The position numbers and the translations under genes are program-made. Under the pieces are notes generated by a model, which was given only the letters and a program-made list of their open reading frames with translations, did not search any database and had not been told where the DNA came from. A stretch of DNA of 64,000 bases, from the NCBI GenBank assembly GCA_947478725.1, contig CANJWZ010000013.1, positions 31,628-95,627 of the forward strand. The letters run 5' to 3'. Source of the DNA: Comamonadaceae bacterium. GTDB taxonomy: Bacteria; Pseudomonadota; Gammaproteobacteria; Burkholderiales; Burkholderiaceae_C. Positions 17,962 through 26,583 of this stretch are shown here, one piece after another. The first letter of the stretch is position 1; the number at the start of each line of letters is the position of its first letter.

Positions 17962-18936
17962 ATGCTTAGGCGATCAGCTCCTCTTTTTATAGCGTTTGTT
18001 TTGTCCATGTGTCTCACGGCGCAAGCCGCCGACTACACCGGCCCCTTGTTTGACGCGCACCTTCACTACAACGAAGACGCCTGGAACGGCAAGACCGGAC
18101 CTCACCCGGTGGGCGACGTGCTGGCACGCATCAAAAGAAGCGGCGTCAAAGCCATCATTGCCAACAGCCGCCCGAACGATGGCAGCAAGGCGCTGGTCAA
18201 TGCCGCGCTGGGTAGCAACGACCTGACGGTGGTGCCCTTCATTCGCCTGTACCGCAACCGGGCTGACTACGACAGCTGGTTTAAAGACGAGACGATTTAC
18301 GACATGGTGGTGGCTGAGTACGCGCGTGGCGTGAGCGTCGCGTCAAACCGGGTTGAGTTCAGAGGCATAGGCGAGTTTCACTTGTACGACAGCGCCAATG
18401 CGAACGGCGCGGTGGCTAAAAAACTGATGCAGTTTGCGGCCAAAAACAAACTGGCTGTTTTGGCCCACGTGGACGACACAGCGGTTGACCTGCTGATGGC
18501 ACACGCGCCAGATGCCAGACTGATCTGGGCGCACACCGGCATTGGCGGCGCACCTGCGGCGCGTGTAGATGCGCTGTTCAGCAAATACCCGCAACTGATG
18601 GGCGAGCTGTCGTACCGGCCCGGCTTGACCTGCGATGGTGGCAGGCTCGACGCCGGGCCGCCCCAAGGCGAGCAAGCCCCCTCGGGGGGCAGCGAACGAC
18701 ACGAAGTGCAAAAGCGTGGGGGTCCATATCTCTGCCCCGAATGGCGAGCGCTGCTGCTGAAGCACCCAACCCGCTTCATGATCGGCTCAGACACCTGGGT
18801 CAACCAGCGCTGGCAATACTATGAAGAGCTGATGAAGGGCTACCGGGTGTGGCTGGGTGACCTGCCGGCTGACGCCGCACGCAGGATTGGCTGGACCAAT
18901 GGCGCGGACCTGTTTGGGGTGAAAACAGGCAACTGA
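17962..18936 (+). CDS. Exported amidohydrolase-like protein with a translated repeat insertion
   Basis: About 324 residues from the ATG at 17962, which begins a signal peptide ([14 protein letters not shown], cleavage near AQA). An upstream in-frame ATG at 17911 would add 17 residues before the signal and is less likely. The metal-binding DAHLHYN motif follows the signal; HVDD, HTGIGG and IGSDTW later resemble amidohydrolase/TatD-type metal sites. Between GLTCDGG and LCPEWRALL about 30 residues ([16 protein letters not shown] onward) are encoded by a family B repeat, interrupting the catalytic domain without breaking the frame. The protein may still fold or may be damaged. Confidence 0.75.
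   Translation: MLRRSAPLFIAFVLSMCLTAQAADYTGPLFDAHLHYNEDAWNGKTGPHPVGDVLARIKRSGVKAIIANSRPNDGSKALVNAALGSNDLTVVPFIRLYRNRADYDSWFKDETIYDMVVAEYARGVSVASNRVEFRGIGEFHLYDSANANGAVAKKLMQFAAKNKLAVLAHVDDTAVDLLMAHAPDARLIWAHTGIGGAPAARVDALFSKYPQLMGELSYRPGLTCDGGRLDAGPPQGEQAPSGGSERHEVQKRGGPYLCPEWRALLLKHPTRFMIGSDTWVNQRWQYYEELMKGYRVWLGDLPADAARRIGWTNGADLFGVKTGN
18642..18730 (+). repeat. Dispersed GC-rich repeat family B, copy 1, inside the amidohydrolase gene
   Basis: Its centre is GCCCCCTCGGGGGGC, flanked on the left by CGCCGGGCCGCCCCAAGG and on the right by AGCGAACGACACGAAG, ending GCGTGGGGG. The same right-hand elements occur in copy 3 before ptsI, and a central C5/G6 hairpin in copy 2. Read in frame, it yields the Pro/Gly/Glu-rich insert of the host protein. 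Confidence 0.75.
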
Positions 18937-18969
18937 TCGCTTCAGGCCGCGACGAGTGGTCAAGTCATC

Positions 18970-19131
18970 ATGTCCAAAAACCAACTGATGCTGTGCAGAT
19001 GGAATCGCCACTTCGCGTCAAAATCTGCCAGAGCCAGAGCCCATCTGGGCCCGTATTTGCAGCGCATGCTGGCCAGGTCTGCGGTGGCCAAGGCGTTGGA
19101 GGTAGAAGGGCTGGAGCAGCCCTGGGTTTGA
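18970..19131 (+). pseudogene. Remnant of a glutathione S-transferase C-terminus
   Basis: A 53-codon frame whose second half, RAHLGPYLQRMLARSAVAKA, resembles the last helices of bacterial glutathione S-transferases; the first half (MSKNQLMLCRWNR) does not. No thioredoxin-fold domain or other GST sequence lies upstream, where the amidohydrolase gene ends. I read it as the leftover 3' end of a GST gene; a real 53-residue protein is less likely. Confidence 0.4.
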
Positions 19132-19163
19132 AATTGACGCCAAATTATTGATATATGACATTT

Positions 19164-19180
19164 AGTCCCAATTTGGGATT
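19164..19180. promoter_or_regulatory. Probable HigA operator
   Basis: TCCCAA-T-TTGGGA is a perfect inverted repeat (19166-19178) within TAGTCCCAATTTGGGATTA, 12 bp upstream of the higB start. HigA-type antitoxins bind such palindromes to repress their own operon; the position is right, the specific binding is inferred. Confidence 0.6.
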
Positions 19181-19190
19181 AAAATGCAGC

Positions 19191-19496
19191 ATGCGCGTTA
19201 TTTCAAAAGCAACTTTGGTGGAGTTTTGGCAAATGCACCCTGCATCAAGACACGCATTGCAGACGTGGTTTGAAGATGCAAGCCGAGCTAAGTGGCGATC
19301 TCCACAAGATATTAAATTGCGGTATGCAAGCGCAAGTTTTGTCTCTAGCAATCGGGTAGTTTTCAACATCAAGAGCCATGATTACCGCCTGGTCGTTGCA
19401 GTGGCTTACCGATTTGGCGCTGTGTACATCAAGTTCTTAGGTACCCACAAGCAATACGATACCGTGGATGCCGCCACCGTAGAAAGCTCATCATGA
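19191..19496 (+). CDS. higB: HigB-type toxin (RelE superfamily mRNA interferase)
   Basis: 101 residues from ATG 19191 (MRVISKATLVEFW), the usual HigB start and length; an upstream ATG at 19155 would lie within the operator region. Family stretches are clear: the tryptophan-rich middle (KWRSPQDIK), ASFVSSNRVVFNI and YRLVVAVAYRFGAVYIKFLGTHKQYD. HigB toxins cut mRNA on the ribosome. Its last 4 bases overlap the higA start (ATGA), the toxin-first order typical of higBA. Confidence 0.92.
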   Translation: MRVISKATLVEFWQMHPASRHALQTWFEDASRAKWRSPQDIKLRYASASFVSSNRVVFNIKSHDYRLVVAVAYRFGAVYIKFLGTHKQYDTVDAATVESSS

Positions 19497-19894
19497 AAAA
19501 GCAAGCCGCTAAAACCATTGCGCCTATCAAGCCCATCCGTACTGCCGAGGATTACAAGGCAGCGCTGGCCTTGGTCGCTCCTTATTTTGACAATGAGCCA
19601 GAAATCGACAGTGATGCAGGCGCGCACTTTGAAGCGATGGTGACCTTGATTGAAGCTTATGAAGCTAAACACTACCCAATCACACCGCCAGACCCGATTG
19701 AAGCTATCTTGTTTCGCATGGAGCAACAAGGCTTAAAACCGAAAGACCTGGAACCCATGATCGGCCAACTCAACCGGGTATACGAGGTACTCAACGGCAA
19801 ACGCAAACTGACCATGGCGATGGTGTGGCGCTTGCACACGGGGTTGGGCATACCGGCCGAGAGTTTGATTCGCCAGCCGGGGTCAGTTATCTGA
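19493..19894 (+). CDS. higA: HigA-type antitoxin
   Basis: 133 residues. The N-terminal half is acidic and helical (PIRTAEDYKAAL, PYFDNEPEIDSD), the C-terminal half a helix-turn-helix (MEQQGLKPKDLEPMIG, LNGKRKLTMAMVWRLHTGL), the usual layout of the larger HigA antitoxins that pair with this HigB type. It should neutralise HigB and repress the operon through the palindrome at 19166-19178. Translation is coupled to higB. Confidence 0.92.
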   Translation: MKKQAAKTIAPIKPIRTAEDYKAALALVAPYFDNEPEIDSDAGAHFEAMVTLIEAYEAKHYPITPPDPIEAILFRMEQQGLKPKDLEPMIGQLNRVYEVLNGKRKLTMAMVWRLHTGLGIPAESLIRQPGSVI

Positions 19895-19925
19895 ATTCAA
19901 ACGATTTGGTGTGGAGGTTTTCGTG

Positions 19926-20024
19926 ATGATTGACAGTGAGCGTGACAGCGCTGGAACCCTTTCAAGACTCGAAGGACTCAGCGCTCTTTTGGGGCTAAAA
20001 CCAAAACTGGCGTGGAGCGGCTGA
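19926..20024 (+). CDS. Candidate 32-residue small ORF after higA
   Basis: ATG at 19926 is preceded at 8 nt by a strong GGAGG (19913-19917). The frame reads MIDSERDSAGTLSRLEGLSA and on to a TGA, giving 32 residues without known homology. The good ribosome-binding site is the main argument for translation. The rest of the 257-bp stretch to glcF holds nothing recognisable. Confidence 0.3.
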   Translation: MIDSERDSAGTLSRLEGLSALLGLKPKLAWSG

Positions 20025-20151
20025 GATGATAAAAAGCGATTGGCAGAAAACAGACTTTGGCTTTTTCTTGGAACGCGTTGCTGAATCTTGACGGCAATGC
20101 TCGTTCAGGTTTGGGCAGTTTTTCTGATTTCAGTGGGCCGTGAATCACAGA

Positions 20152-21381
20152 CTACCCTGCCTGATTTAACGCCTCATCGAGCACCTCAACCCAATGCCGC
20201 ACCGGCGTGACTGTGCCGCTTTGCAAGTGGGTGATGCAGCCGATATTGGCTGAGACGATGACCTCGGGCTTCATCTCGCTCAGGTTGCCGAGCTTGCGGT
20301 CACGCAGTTCATAAGCTATTTTTGGCTGCAGCACCGAGTAAGTACCCGCCGAACCGCAGCACAAATGCGCTTCGCAGCTGGCCGTTTTGACGTTAAAGCC
20401 CAAGGCGCCCAGGTGCTGCTCAACGCCGCCGCGCAGTTGCTGGCCGTGCTGCAGTGTGCAGGGTGGGTGAAAGGCGATTTGACCTGCTTTGGCTGTCACT
20501 TTGTCTTTCAGGCGTTCGACCAGATCCGGCAGCAACTCGCTCAGGTCTCGCGTCAGCGCGCTGATGCGTTCGGCTTTTGCGGCGTACTGCGCGTCGTCTG
20601 CCAGGGCTTGGCCGTAGTCTTTGACCATGCTGCCGCAGCCTGATGCGTTCATCACAATCGACTCAATACCGCTTTCAACATGCGGCCACCATGCGTCAAT
20701 GTTGCGGCGCATCTCTTCTTTAGCGCCGTCTTGGTCGTTGAGATGGAATTTAACAGCGCCGCAGCAACCGGCTTTTGGGGCCACCACCACCTGCACGCCT
20801 GCAGCGTCCAGCACACGGGCCGTGGCTGAATTGATGTTGGGCGACATGGCCGGTTGCACGCAGCCTTCGAGCATGAGGACCTTGCGCGCGTGGCTGCGGC
20901 TGGGCGTGATACCTGCGTCCTGTTTGGCGGGCACCTTGTTTTTAAGGGCGCCTGGCAGCAGCCCCCGCACCGCCTGGCCCAACGCCATGGCCGGGCCAAA
21001 CAGCGGTGACGGCAGACCTTCCTTGAGAGCCCAGCGCACCGCTTTTTCAGCCATGGGCCGTTCGACACGCTGATCGACCAGCTTGCGGCCAATGTCGATC
21101 AAATGCCCGTATTGCACGCCGCTCGGGCAGGTGGTTTCGCAGTTGCGGCAGCTCAGGCAGCGGTCCAGGTGCAACTGGGTTTTACGGGTCGGCGTTTCGC
21201 CTTCCAGCACCTGCTTGATCAGGTAGATGCGTCCACGCGGGCCGTCAAGCTCGTCACCTAGCAGCTGATAGGTGGGGCAAGTGGCGGTGCAAAAGCCGCA
21301 GTGCACGCACTTGCGCAAAATCGCTTCGGCCTGAAGGCCTTCTGCAGAGTTTTTAAATTCAGGAGACAGGTTGGTTTGCAT
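20152..21381 (-). CDS. glcF: Glycolate oxidase iron-sulfur subunit
   Basis: 409 residues. It carries electrons from the GlcDE flavin subunits to the quinone pool during glycolate oxidation. Two [4Fe-4S] ligand sets are visible: CVHCGFCTATCP near residue 25 and CLSCRNCETTCP near residue 75. Two CCG-type cysteine motifs (GCCGAVKF and CCGSAGTY) follow, as in the heterodisulfide-reductase-like half. It starts 12 bp after the glcE stop. No glcD gene lies in this cluster, so the catalytic FMN/FAD subunit must be encoded elsewhere. Confidence 0.94.
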   Translation of the reverse strand: MQTNLSPEFKNSAEGLQAEAILRKCVHCGFCTATCPTYQLLGDELDGPRGRIYLIKQVLEGETPTRKTQLHLDRCLSCRNCETTCPSGVQYGHLIDIGRKLVDQRVERPMAEKAVRWALKEGLPSPLFGPAMALGQAVRGLLPGALKNKVPAKQDAGITPSRSHARKVLMLEGCVQPAMSPNINSATARVLDAAGVQVVVAPKAGCCGAVKFHLNDQDGAKEEMRRNIDAWWPHVESGIESIVMNASGCGSMVKDYGQALADDAQYAAKAERISALTRDLSELLPDLVERLKDKVTAKAGQIAFHPPCTLQHGQQLRGGVEQHLGALGFNVKTASCEAHLCCGSAGTYSVLQPKIAYELRDRKLGNLSEMKPEVIVSANIGCITHLQSGTVTPVRHWVEVLDEALNQAG

Positions 21382-21393
21382 GTTGTGAGCTCG

Positions 21394-22563
21394 TTACCAG
21401 TCTGCGTACATGCGGTGTGGATTGAAAACACCGGCGGGGTCAAATTCACGTTTTAACTCGCGGTGGATTCGGTCTAAGGGCGGCTTCAGGCTGTCGAATC
21501 GAGCGATTGAGCCCTTTTTATAGGCGTCAGCAGCTATAAAAAGAGTAGCGCTTCCGCCGACTGAAGCCGTCAGCTCGCGCAGCCGCTGGCCGTGCTGTGC
21601 ATCAGCCCGCACCCAGCGCTGGCCGCCATGCCATTCCATCAGCGGCGAATCAGGCAGGTCCAGCGGCGGTGTGGTTTGCGGCACTGACAAGCGCCACAGG
21701 TCTTGCGTGTCTGTGCGTTCTTTGAACCACGGCAACTGCTGGTCGCGGCACAGCTGCCAATCGGCGGCGGCTTGGCTGTTGGACAGGCGCTGCCCGCCCA
21801 GCTTGACGCAAGCGGCCTCCACCGCCGCCACCGCACCGCGCAGCCGCAGGTACAGCGCGCCCTTGCCGCTTTCTTCAAGCCAGCAACTGGCATTCATGGG
21901 CAGCGGCTGGCCGCCCCAGCTGTGGAGCTGGGTCAAGGCCTGGGCCTGCGACATGTCAAATCTCAAGGTTGCCTCTAGCGGGGCAACGGGCAACACCTTC
22001 AGGCTGACCTCGGTCAGCAGCCCCAGCGTGCCCATGCTGCCGACCACCAGACGCGACACGTCGTAGCCGGCCACGTTTTTCATGACCTGACCACCAAAGC
22101 TCACATGTTCGCCCTTGCCGTTGATGAGTTTGACGCCCAGCACGTAGTCACGCACGGCACCCACACTGGCCCGGGCCGGGCCGCTCAGGCCTGCAGCGAC
22201 CATGCCGCCTACGGTCGCTACGCTCCCTGCGGCGATGCCGCTGGACTGAGTACCGCCGCTTGATAGCGGCGCGGTGCTGTTTGTATTGAAGTGCGGCGGT
22301 TCAAACGGCAGGCACTGGCCTTGGGCCAGCAGCAGCGCTTCCAGCTCGGCCAAAGGGGTTCCTGCCAGAGCGGTGACGACCAGCTCAGTCGGTTCGTAGC
22401 TGACAACGCCTTTGAGCGGTGTGGTGTCGAGGATGTCGCCTTGCAACGATTCGGCATAAAAATCCTTGCTGCCGCCCCCACGCAGGCGAAGTGTTGTGCC
22501 AGCCGCAGCAGCAGCACGAACCTGGGCGGCGATAGATGAGATGAGCTCTGTTTGTGCAACCAT
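21394..22563 (-). CDS. glcE: Glycolate oxidase FAD-binding subunit
   Basis: 389 residues, near the usual length of 350-370. The PCMH-type FAD-binding fold is indicated by LRLRGGGSKDFYAE, LSSGGTQSSGIAAGSVATVGGMVAAG, and GPARASVGAVRDYVLGVKLINGKGE, followed by VMKNVAGYDVSRLVVGSMGTLGLLTEV. Near the C-terminus the stretch ATLFIAADAYKKGSIARFD is encoded by a family A repeat (21511-21556), adding about ten residues between two conserved strands. glcE-glcF are tightly linked, with the SMP-30 gene 79 bp upstream on the same strand. Confidence 0.93.
   Translation of the reverse strand: MVAQTELISSIAAQVRAAAAAGTTLRLRGGGSKDFYAESLQGDILDTTPLKGVVSYEPTELVVTALAGTPLAELEALLLAQGQCLPFEPPHFNTNSTAPLSSGGTQSSGIAAGSVATVGGMVAAGLSGPARASVGAVRDYVLGVKLINGKGEHVSFGGQVMKNVAGYDVSRLVVGSMGTLGLLTEVSLKVLPVAPLEATLRFDMSQAQALTQLHSWGGQPLPMNASCWLEESGKGALYLRLRGAVAAVEAACVKLGGQRLSNSQAAADWQLCRDQQLPWFKERTDTQDLWRLSVPQTTPPLDLPDSPLMEWHGGQRWVRADAQHGQRLRELTASVGGSATLFIAADAYKKGSIARFDSLKPPLDRIHRELKREFDPAGVFNPHRMYADW
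21511..21556 (-). repeat. Dispersed repeat family A, copy 4, inside glcE
   Basis: On the minus strand GCGCTACTCTTTTTATAGCTGCTGACGCC is one of the best matches to the family core, followed by TATAAAAAGGGC. It is read in frame as part of GlcE near its C-terminus. Confidence 0.6.
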
Positions 22564-22642
22564 GGTCAGATGGTAAGCGGGACGAGCCTGAGTCAGTTTG
22601 AATTTTTTGAACAGGCCCTGTTCGCTTTTTTAATGCGGCCTG

Positions 22643-23551
22643 TCAGTCCCGGTAGAAATTAACGGGCAATCCCGCCACATCAACCCGCATCGACAAGACG
22701 CAGCCCGACTGCGGATACGCCTGTAGTTCCGCATCGCTGCGGCTGTAGCAAGCCGTGGTGAGGTAAAGCGTCTTCAAGTCGTCGCCGCCAAAGCAAGGCA
22801 TGGTGGGGCACTGGGCAGGCACAGGAATGCTGGCCAGTTCTTCACCGCCAGGCGACAGCTTGCAGATGCGTGCGCCTTCAAACATGGCCACGTAGTAGTT
22901 GCCTTCCACGTCAACCGCTGCGCCGTCGGGCCGACCGCCATAGTTTTGATAGCCATCCTTGCCAAACTGCCAGCCTGCGGGCTTGCCCGTCCACCGTTTG
23001 AAAACGCGCTCGTTCGTCATGGCGCTGGTGGCGGCATGGAAGTCCCAGGCGCGTACGGTGTGGGTGGGCGTGTCGGCCCAGTACAGGGTGTTGGCATCAG
23101 GCGACCAGGCCAGGCCATTGGCGATGGTCGCATTGCTGACTTGTTGCGCCAACGCGCCGTCATTCAGGACGAAAAGCCCAGCGCTGGCAGACGTGCGCGG
23201 CTCAAACATCGTGCCCGCCCAAAAGCGCCCTGCCGGGTCTGCCTTGCCGTCGTTAAAACGTGTGGTGGCGGTGTCGTGCATGCCAGAGGCCAGCTTGACG
23301 AGCGCACCACCCCACTGGCGCGCACGGTAAATGCCATCCCGCAGGGCAATCACCAGCCCGCCTGATTCAGCCGGCGCGATGCTGCCGGGCTCAGTCGGCA
23401 TGGCCCAGCTCTCCACGCTGCCCATAAAAATATTGCAGCGGTAAATGCACTTGCCTGGAATATCGACCCAGTACAGCATCAGCTCATGCGGGTGCCAGAA
23501 CGGCGACTCACCGAGTTCGAAGGCTTGGGGGGTCAGGGCTTGCCAGGTCAT
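22643..23551 (-). CDS. SMP-30/gluconolactonase family protein
   Basis: 302 residues, a six-bladed beta-propeller lactonase of the SMP-30/LRE family. Typical stretches are GESPFWHPHELMLYWVDI (metal-binding Glu), FNDGKADPAGRFWAGTM (metal-binding Asn/Asp), NGLAWSPDANTLYWADT (Asn/Asp) and PDGAAVDVEGNYYVAMF. Family members hydrolyse aldonolactones; the exact sugar is unknown. It starts 6 bp after the ABC ATPase stop and so probably belongs to the transporter operon, suggesting the operon may take up a lactone-yielding substrate or that the genes were joined secondarily. Confidence 0.9.
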   Translation of the reverse strand: MTWQALTPQAFELGESPFWHPHELMLYWVDIPGKCIYRCNIFMGSVESWAMPTEPGSIAPAESGGLVIALRDGIYRARQWGGALVKLASGMHDTATTRFNDGKADPAGRFWAGTMFEPRTSASAGLFVLNDGALAQQVSNATIANGLAWSPDANTLYWADTPTHTVRAWDFHAATSAMTNERVFKRWTGKPAGWQFGKDGYQNYGGRPDGAAVDVEGNYYVAMFEGARICKLSPGGEELASIPVPAQCPTMPCFGGDDLKTLYLTTACYSRSDAELQAYPQSGCVLSMRVDVAGLPVNFYRD

Positions 23552-23557
23552 GGCGGT

Positions 23558-24583
23558 TTAAATCCGTCCTTCTTGAACCGCATGGCATGCCACCTTGATG
23601 CCGTGCAGGCTGGTCAAAACCGGCCGCTCGCTGCGGCAACGGTCATTGGCATGGGGGCATCTGGGGTTGAAGGCGCAGCCTGCAGGCGGATTCAAGGGGT
23701 TGGGCACTTCGCCCTGCACCGCAGTGCGGGCGCGGCCGGTGTCGCGCATGTTGGGGATGGCATCGAGCAACATGCGGGTGTACGGATGGCGCGGCGTGGC
23801 AAACAGCGATTGTTTGTCGGCCAGCTCCACCAGTCGGCCCAGATACATCACGCCAACGCTGTCGCTGACGTGCCGCACCACGGCCAGGTTGTGGCTGATG
23901 AACAGATACGTTAAACCGCGCTTTTTTTGCAGGTCCTTCATGATGTTCAGCACCTGCGCCTGCACGCTCACATCAAGGGCGCTGGTCGGCTCGTCACACA
24001 CCAAAAACTCGGGGTTGGTGGCCAGCGCCCGGGCAATCGAGATGCGCTGACGCTGGCCGCCCGAAAACTGGTGCGGGTACTTGGGGCCATCGAGCGGGCT
24101 CAGACCGACTGACGTGAGCAGGTCACCGACCTTGGCTTTCAGCTCTGCCGCGTCAGTGATGATGCCGTGTTCTTTCAGCGGCTCGCCAATGATGTCTTCG
24201 ACCACCCAGCGCGGATTGAGCGAGGCATACGGGTCCTGAAAGATCATTTGAATGCGCTCGCGCAGCTTCAAACCGGCGTTGTTTTTTCTGCTTTGATAGG
24301 TGGCGTGCGCGTCCACGCCGTCAAACGTCATGCCGCCGCGCGTTGGCTGGTACAGGCCCACCATCAGCTTGGCCACGGTGCTTTTGCCGCAACCGGACTC
24401 ACCGACCAGTGCCAGGGTTTTGCCTTTTTCAATCTCAAAACTCACGCCATCGACGGCGTGCAACAAGAGCTTGGGCTGGCGCTCGAGCACACGCGTGAGC
24501 AGGCTGGCAGAGACATCAAAGGTCATGGAGATGTCGTTGACCACCACCAGCGGCTTGTTAGCCACGTTATCAAGCGCGCTCAT
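23558..24583 (-). CDS. Dipeptide/oligopeptide ABC transporter ATP-binding protein (DppF/OppF type)
   Basis: 341 residues from the ATG at 24583, which overlaps the preceding ATPase stop (ATGA). Walker A is GESGCGKS, the Q-loop IFQDPYASLNPR, the ABC signature FSGGQRQRISIARAL and Walker B LVCDEPTSALD. The C-terminal oligopeptide-transporter extension has [19 protein letters not shown] with cysteines as in DppF/OppF, some of which bind an Fe-S cluster. It pairs with the upstream DppD-type ATPase. A longer upstream frame is a shadow of that gene. Confidence 0.94.
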   Translation of the reverse strand: MSALDNVANKPLVVVNDISMTFDVSASLLTRVLERQPKLLLHAVDGVSFEIEKGKTLALVGESGCGKSTVAKLMVGLYQPTRGGMTFDGVDAHATYQSRKNNAGLKLRERIQMIFQDPYASLNPRWVVEDIIGEPLKEHGIITDAAELKAKVGDLLTSVGLSPLDGPKYPHQFSGGQRQRISIARALATNPEFLVCDEPTSALDVSVQAQVLNIMKDLQKKRGLTYLFISHNLAVVRHVSDSVGVMYLGRLVELADKQSLFATPRHPYTRMLLDAIPNMRDTGRARTAVQGEVPNPLNPPAGCAFNPRCPHANDRCRSERPVLTSLHGIKVACHAVQEGRI

Positions 24584-25554
24584 GCGCCCACTCCAGCCAG
24601 CCAGCAGGCCGCACGTGTCGCACCTGCGCTGACAAGCTCGGGGCGCTCCACTTGGCATCGGTCAAAAACTTTGGGGCAGCGCGGATTGAAGGCGCAACCT
24701 GTGGGAATGGCATTCAAGCGGGGCATGGCGCCGTCAATCTGGTTCAGGTAGTCGCGGTCCTGCGTGATGTCGGGAATCGACGCCATCAGTCCTGCGGTGT
24801 AGGGGTGCGCGGGTTGGTTGATGACTTCATGCACCGGCCCAATTTCAACAATCCGCCCGGCGTACATCACCGCCACGCGGTCACAGGTCTCCGCGATCAC
24901 GCCCATGTCGTGGGTGATCAGCATCACCGCTGCGCCCCGGTTTTTGCAGATGTTTTTCAACAAGCTGATGATCTGCGCTTGAATCGACACATCGAGTGCG
25001 GTGGTCGGCTCGTCGGCCACGATCAACTTGGGCTCAGCGGCCAACGCCAATGCAATCACCACCCGTTGGCGCATACCGCCTGAGAACTGGTGCGGGTAAT
25101 GGTCAATGCGCTGCTCGGCCGCCGGAATGCCGGTGTCTTTGAGCAGGTCAATCGCGCGCCTCCTGGCCTCGGCGTTGCTGACGGGCAAGTGCGCCTGAAT
25201 GGTTTCAGTCAGCTGTTTGCCCACGCTGTACAGCGGGTTGAGCGAGGTGAGCGGGTCCTGAAAAATCGCGCCGATTTTGCGCCCACGGATGTGGCGCAAC
25301 TCGTCGTTCGTCAAGTTGTCAATGCGCTGGCCTTCCAGCAAAATCTCGCCGCTGGCAATGCGGCCTGGCGGCTCCAGCAGGCCAATGATGGACGCACCCG
25401 TCAGCGACTTGCCCGCGCCCGATTCACCGACCACACCCAGAATTTCGCCAGGGGCAATGTCAAAAGAAATACCGTCAATGGCGCGCAGCGTGCCGCGCCG
25501 ATTCGGGAACTCGACGACCAAGTTTTTAACGCAGAGAAGTGACATGGCAGCCAT
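24580..25554 (-). CDS. Dipeptide/oligopeptide ABC transporter ATP-binding protein (DppD/OppD type)
   Basis: 324 residues. Walker A is GESGAGKS, the Q-loop [13 protein letters not shown], the signature [15 protein letters not shown] and Walker [13 protein letters not shown]. The C-terminal extension carries [19 protein letters not shown]. It forms a heterodimer with the DppF-type subunit, whose start it overlaps. The start at 25554 or the internal ATG at 25545 (MSLLCVKNL) are both possible; neither has a strong ribosome-binding site. A family B repeat fills the 96-bp gap to the permease gene. Confidence 0.94.
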   Translation of the reverse strand: MAAMSLLCVKNLVVEFPNRRGTLRAIDGISFDIAPGEILGVVGESGAGKSLTGASIIGLLEPPGRIASGEILLEGQRIDNLTNDELRHIRGRKIGAIFQDPLTSLNPLYSVGKQLTETIQAHLPVSNAEARRRAIDLLKDTGIPAAEQRIDHYPHQFSGGMRQRVVIALALAAEPKLIVADEPTTALDVSIQAQIISLLKNICKNRGAAVMLITHDMGVIAETCDRVAVMYAGRIVEIGPVHEVINQPAHPYTAGLMASIPDITQDRDYLNQIDGAMPRLNAIPTGCAFNPRCPKVFDRCQVERPELVSAGATRAACWLAGVGA

Positions 25555-25569
25555 GGTGGTGTCTTTACA

Positions 25570-25650
25570 AGCGGCAGCCGCAGAACCGGCTTTGCCGGGC
25601 TGCTGGCTGTGCCCCCTTGAGGGGGGAGCGCCGAAGGCGCACGGGGGTGT
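25570..25650. repeat. Dispersed GC-rich repeat family B, copy 2, between ABC genes
   Basis: GCCGCAGAACCGGCTTTGCC, then CCCCCTTGAGGGGGG and GCGCCGAAGGCGC, ending CACGGGGGTG. The left part is shared (as reverse complement) with copy 3 before ptsI. It ends exactly at the stop codon of the permease gene and may form strong hairpins within the operon mRNA. Confidence 0.7.
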
Positions 25651-26562
25651 TCATCTGAGTCTGGGGTTCAGCGCATCGCGCAGCCAGTCGCCCAGCAAGT
25701 TCACACTCAGCGCAATGATGACCAGCATCAGCGCCGGGAACACCGTGATCCACCATTCGCCTGAAAACAGATAGTCATTGCCCACGCGAATCAGCGTGCC
25801 GAGCGAGGGTGAGGTGGGCGGCACGCCAACGCCCAAAAACGACAGCGTCGCTTCAGTGATGATGGCCGTTGCCACTTGAATCGTGGCCAGCACCAGCACC
25901 GGGCCCAGCACATTGGGCAGTACGTGGCGCATCATGATGCGTATCGGCGCCACGCCTGTGACGCGCGCGGCCTGCACATATTCCTTGTTGCGTTCCACCA
26001 GCGTCGAGCCGCGAACGGTGCGGGCGTACTGGACCCAGCCGGTCAGGGAGATAGACACGATCAGCACCCCAAAGGCCAGCGACTCGTGCGCATTTGGGAA
26101 CATCGCGCGGCCCACGCCTGCAATCAGCAATGCCACCAAAATGGCCGGAAAGCTCAGCATCACGTCGCACAGGCGCATCAAAAAACTGTCCAGCCAGCCG
26201 CCCAGAAAGCCCGCCAGCAAGCCCATCAGCACGCCAAAAGCCACAGAAATGATCACCGACGCAAAACCCACCGCCAGCGAGATGCGGGCGCCATACATCA
26301 GGGTCGACAAAATGTCACGGCCCTGGTCGTCGGTGCCCAGCAAAAAAGCGCGCTTGCCTTCCGCCTCCCAGGCGGGCGGCAGGCGGGCGTTCGACAGCTC
26401 CAGCGTGGTCAGGTCAAACGGGTTGTGCGGGGCTATGTAGCCCGCAAAAACCGCAGCCACCAGGCACACCAACGCCACCAACGCTGCGGCGATCGCCATC
26501 GGTGAAGTTTTGAAGCTGTAGCCGACATCGGTGTCCAGCCAGCGTGTGATGGGATTACTCAC
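25651..26562 (-). CDS. Dipeptide/oligopeptide ABC transporter permease (DppC type)
   Basis: 303 residues with about six membrane segments. The DppC-type N-terminal domain (AGYIAPHNPFDLTTLEL, FLLGTDDQGRDILSTLMYGARISL) is followed by the permease core; the EAA loop that contacts the ATPase reads YVQAARVTGVAPIRIMMRHVLPN. It starts 21 bp after the first binding-protein gene stop. DppC pairs with the DppB-type subunit encoded further upstream in the same operon. Confidence 0.94.
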   Translation of the reverse strand: MSNPITRWLDTDVGYSFKTSPMAIAAALVALVCLVAAVFAGYIAPHNPFDLTTLELSNARLPPAWEAEGKRAFLLGTDDQGRDILSTLMYGARISLAVGFASVIISVAFGVLMGLLAGFLGGWLDSFLMRLCDVMLSFPAILVALLIAGVGRAMFPNAHESLAFGVLIVSISLTGWVQYARTVRGSTLVERNKEYVQAARVTGVAPIRIMMRHVLPNVLGPVLVLATIQVATAIITEATLSFLGVGVPPTSPSLGTLIRVGNDYLFSGEWWITVFPALMLVIIALSVNLLGDWLRDALNPRLR

Positions 26563-26583
26563 GCGATAACAAGTACTTGAAAG

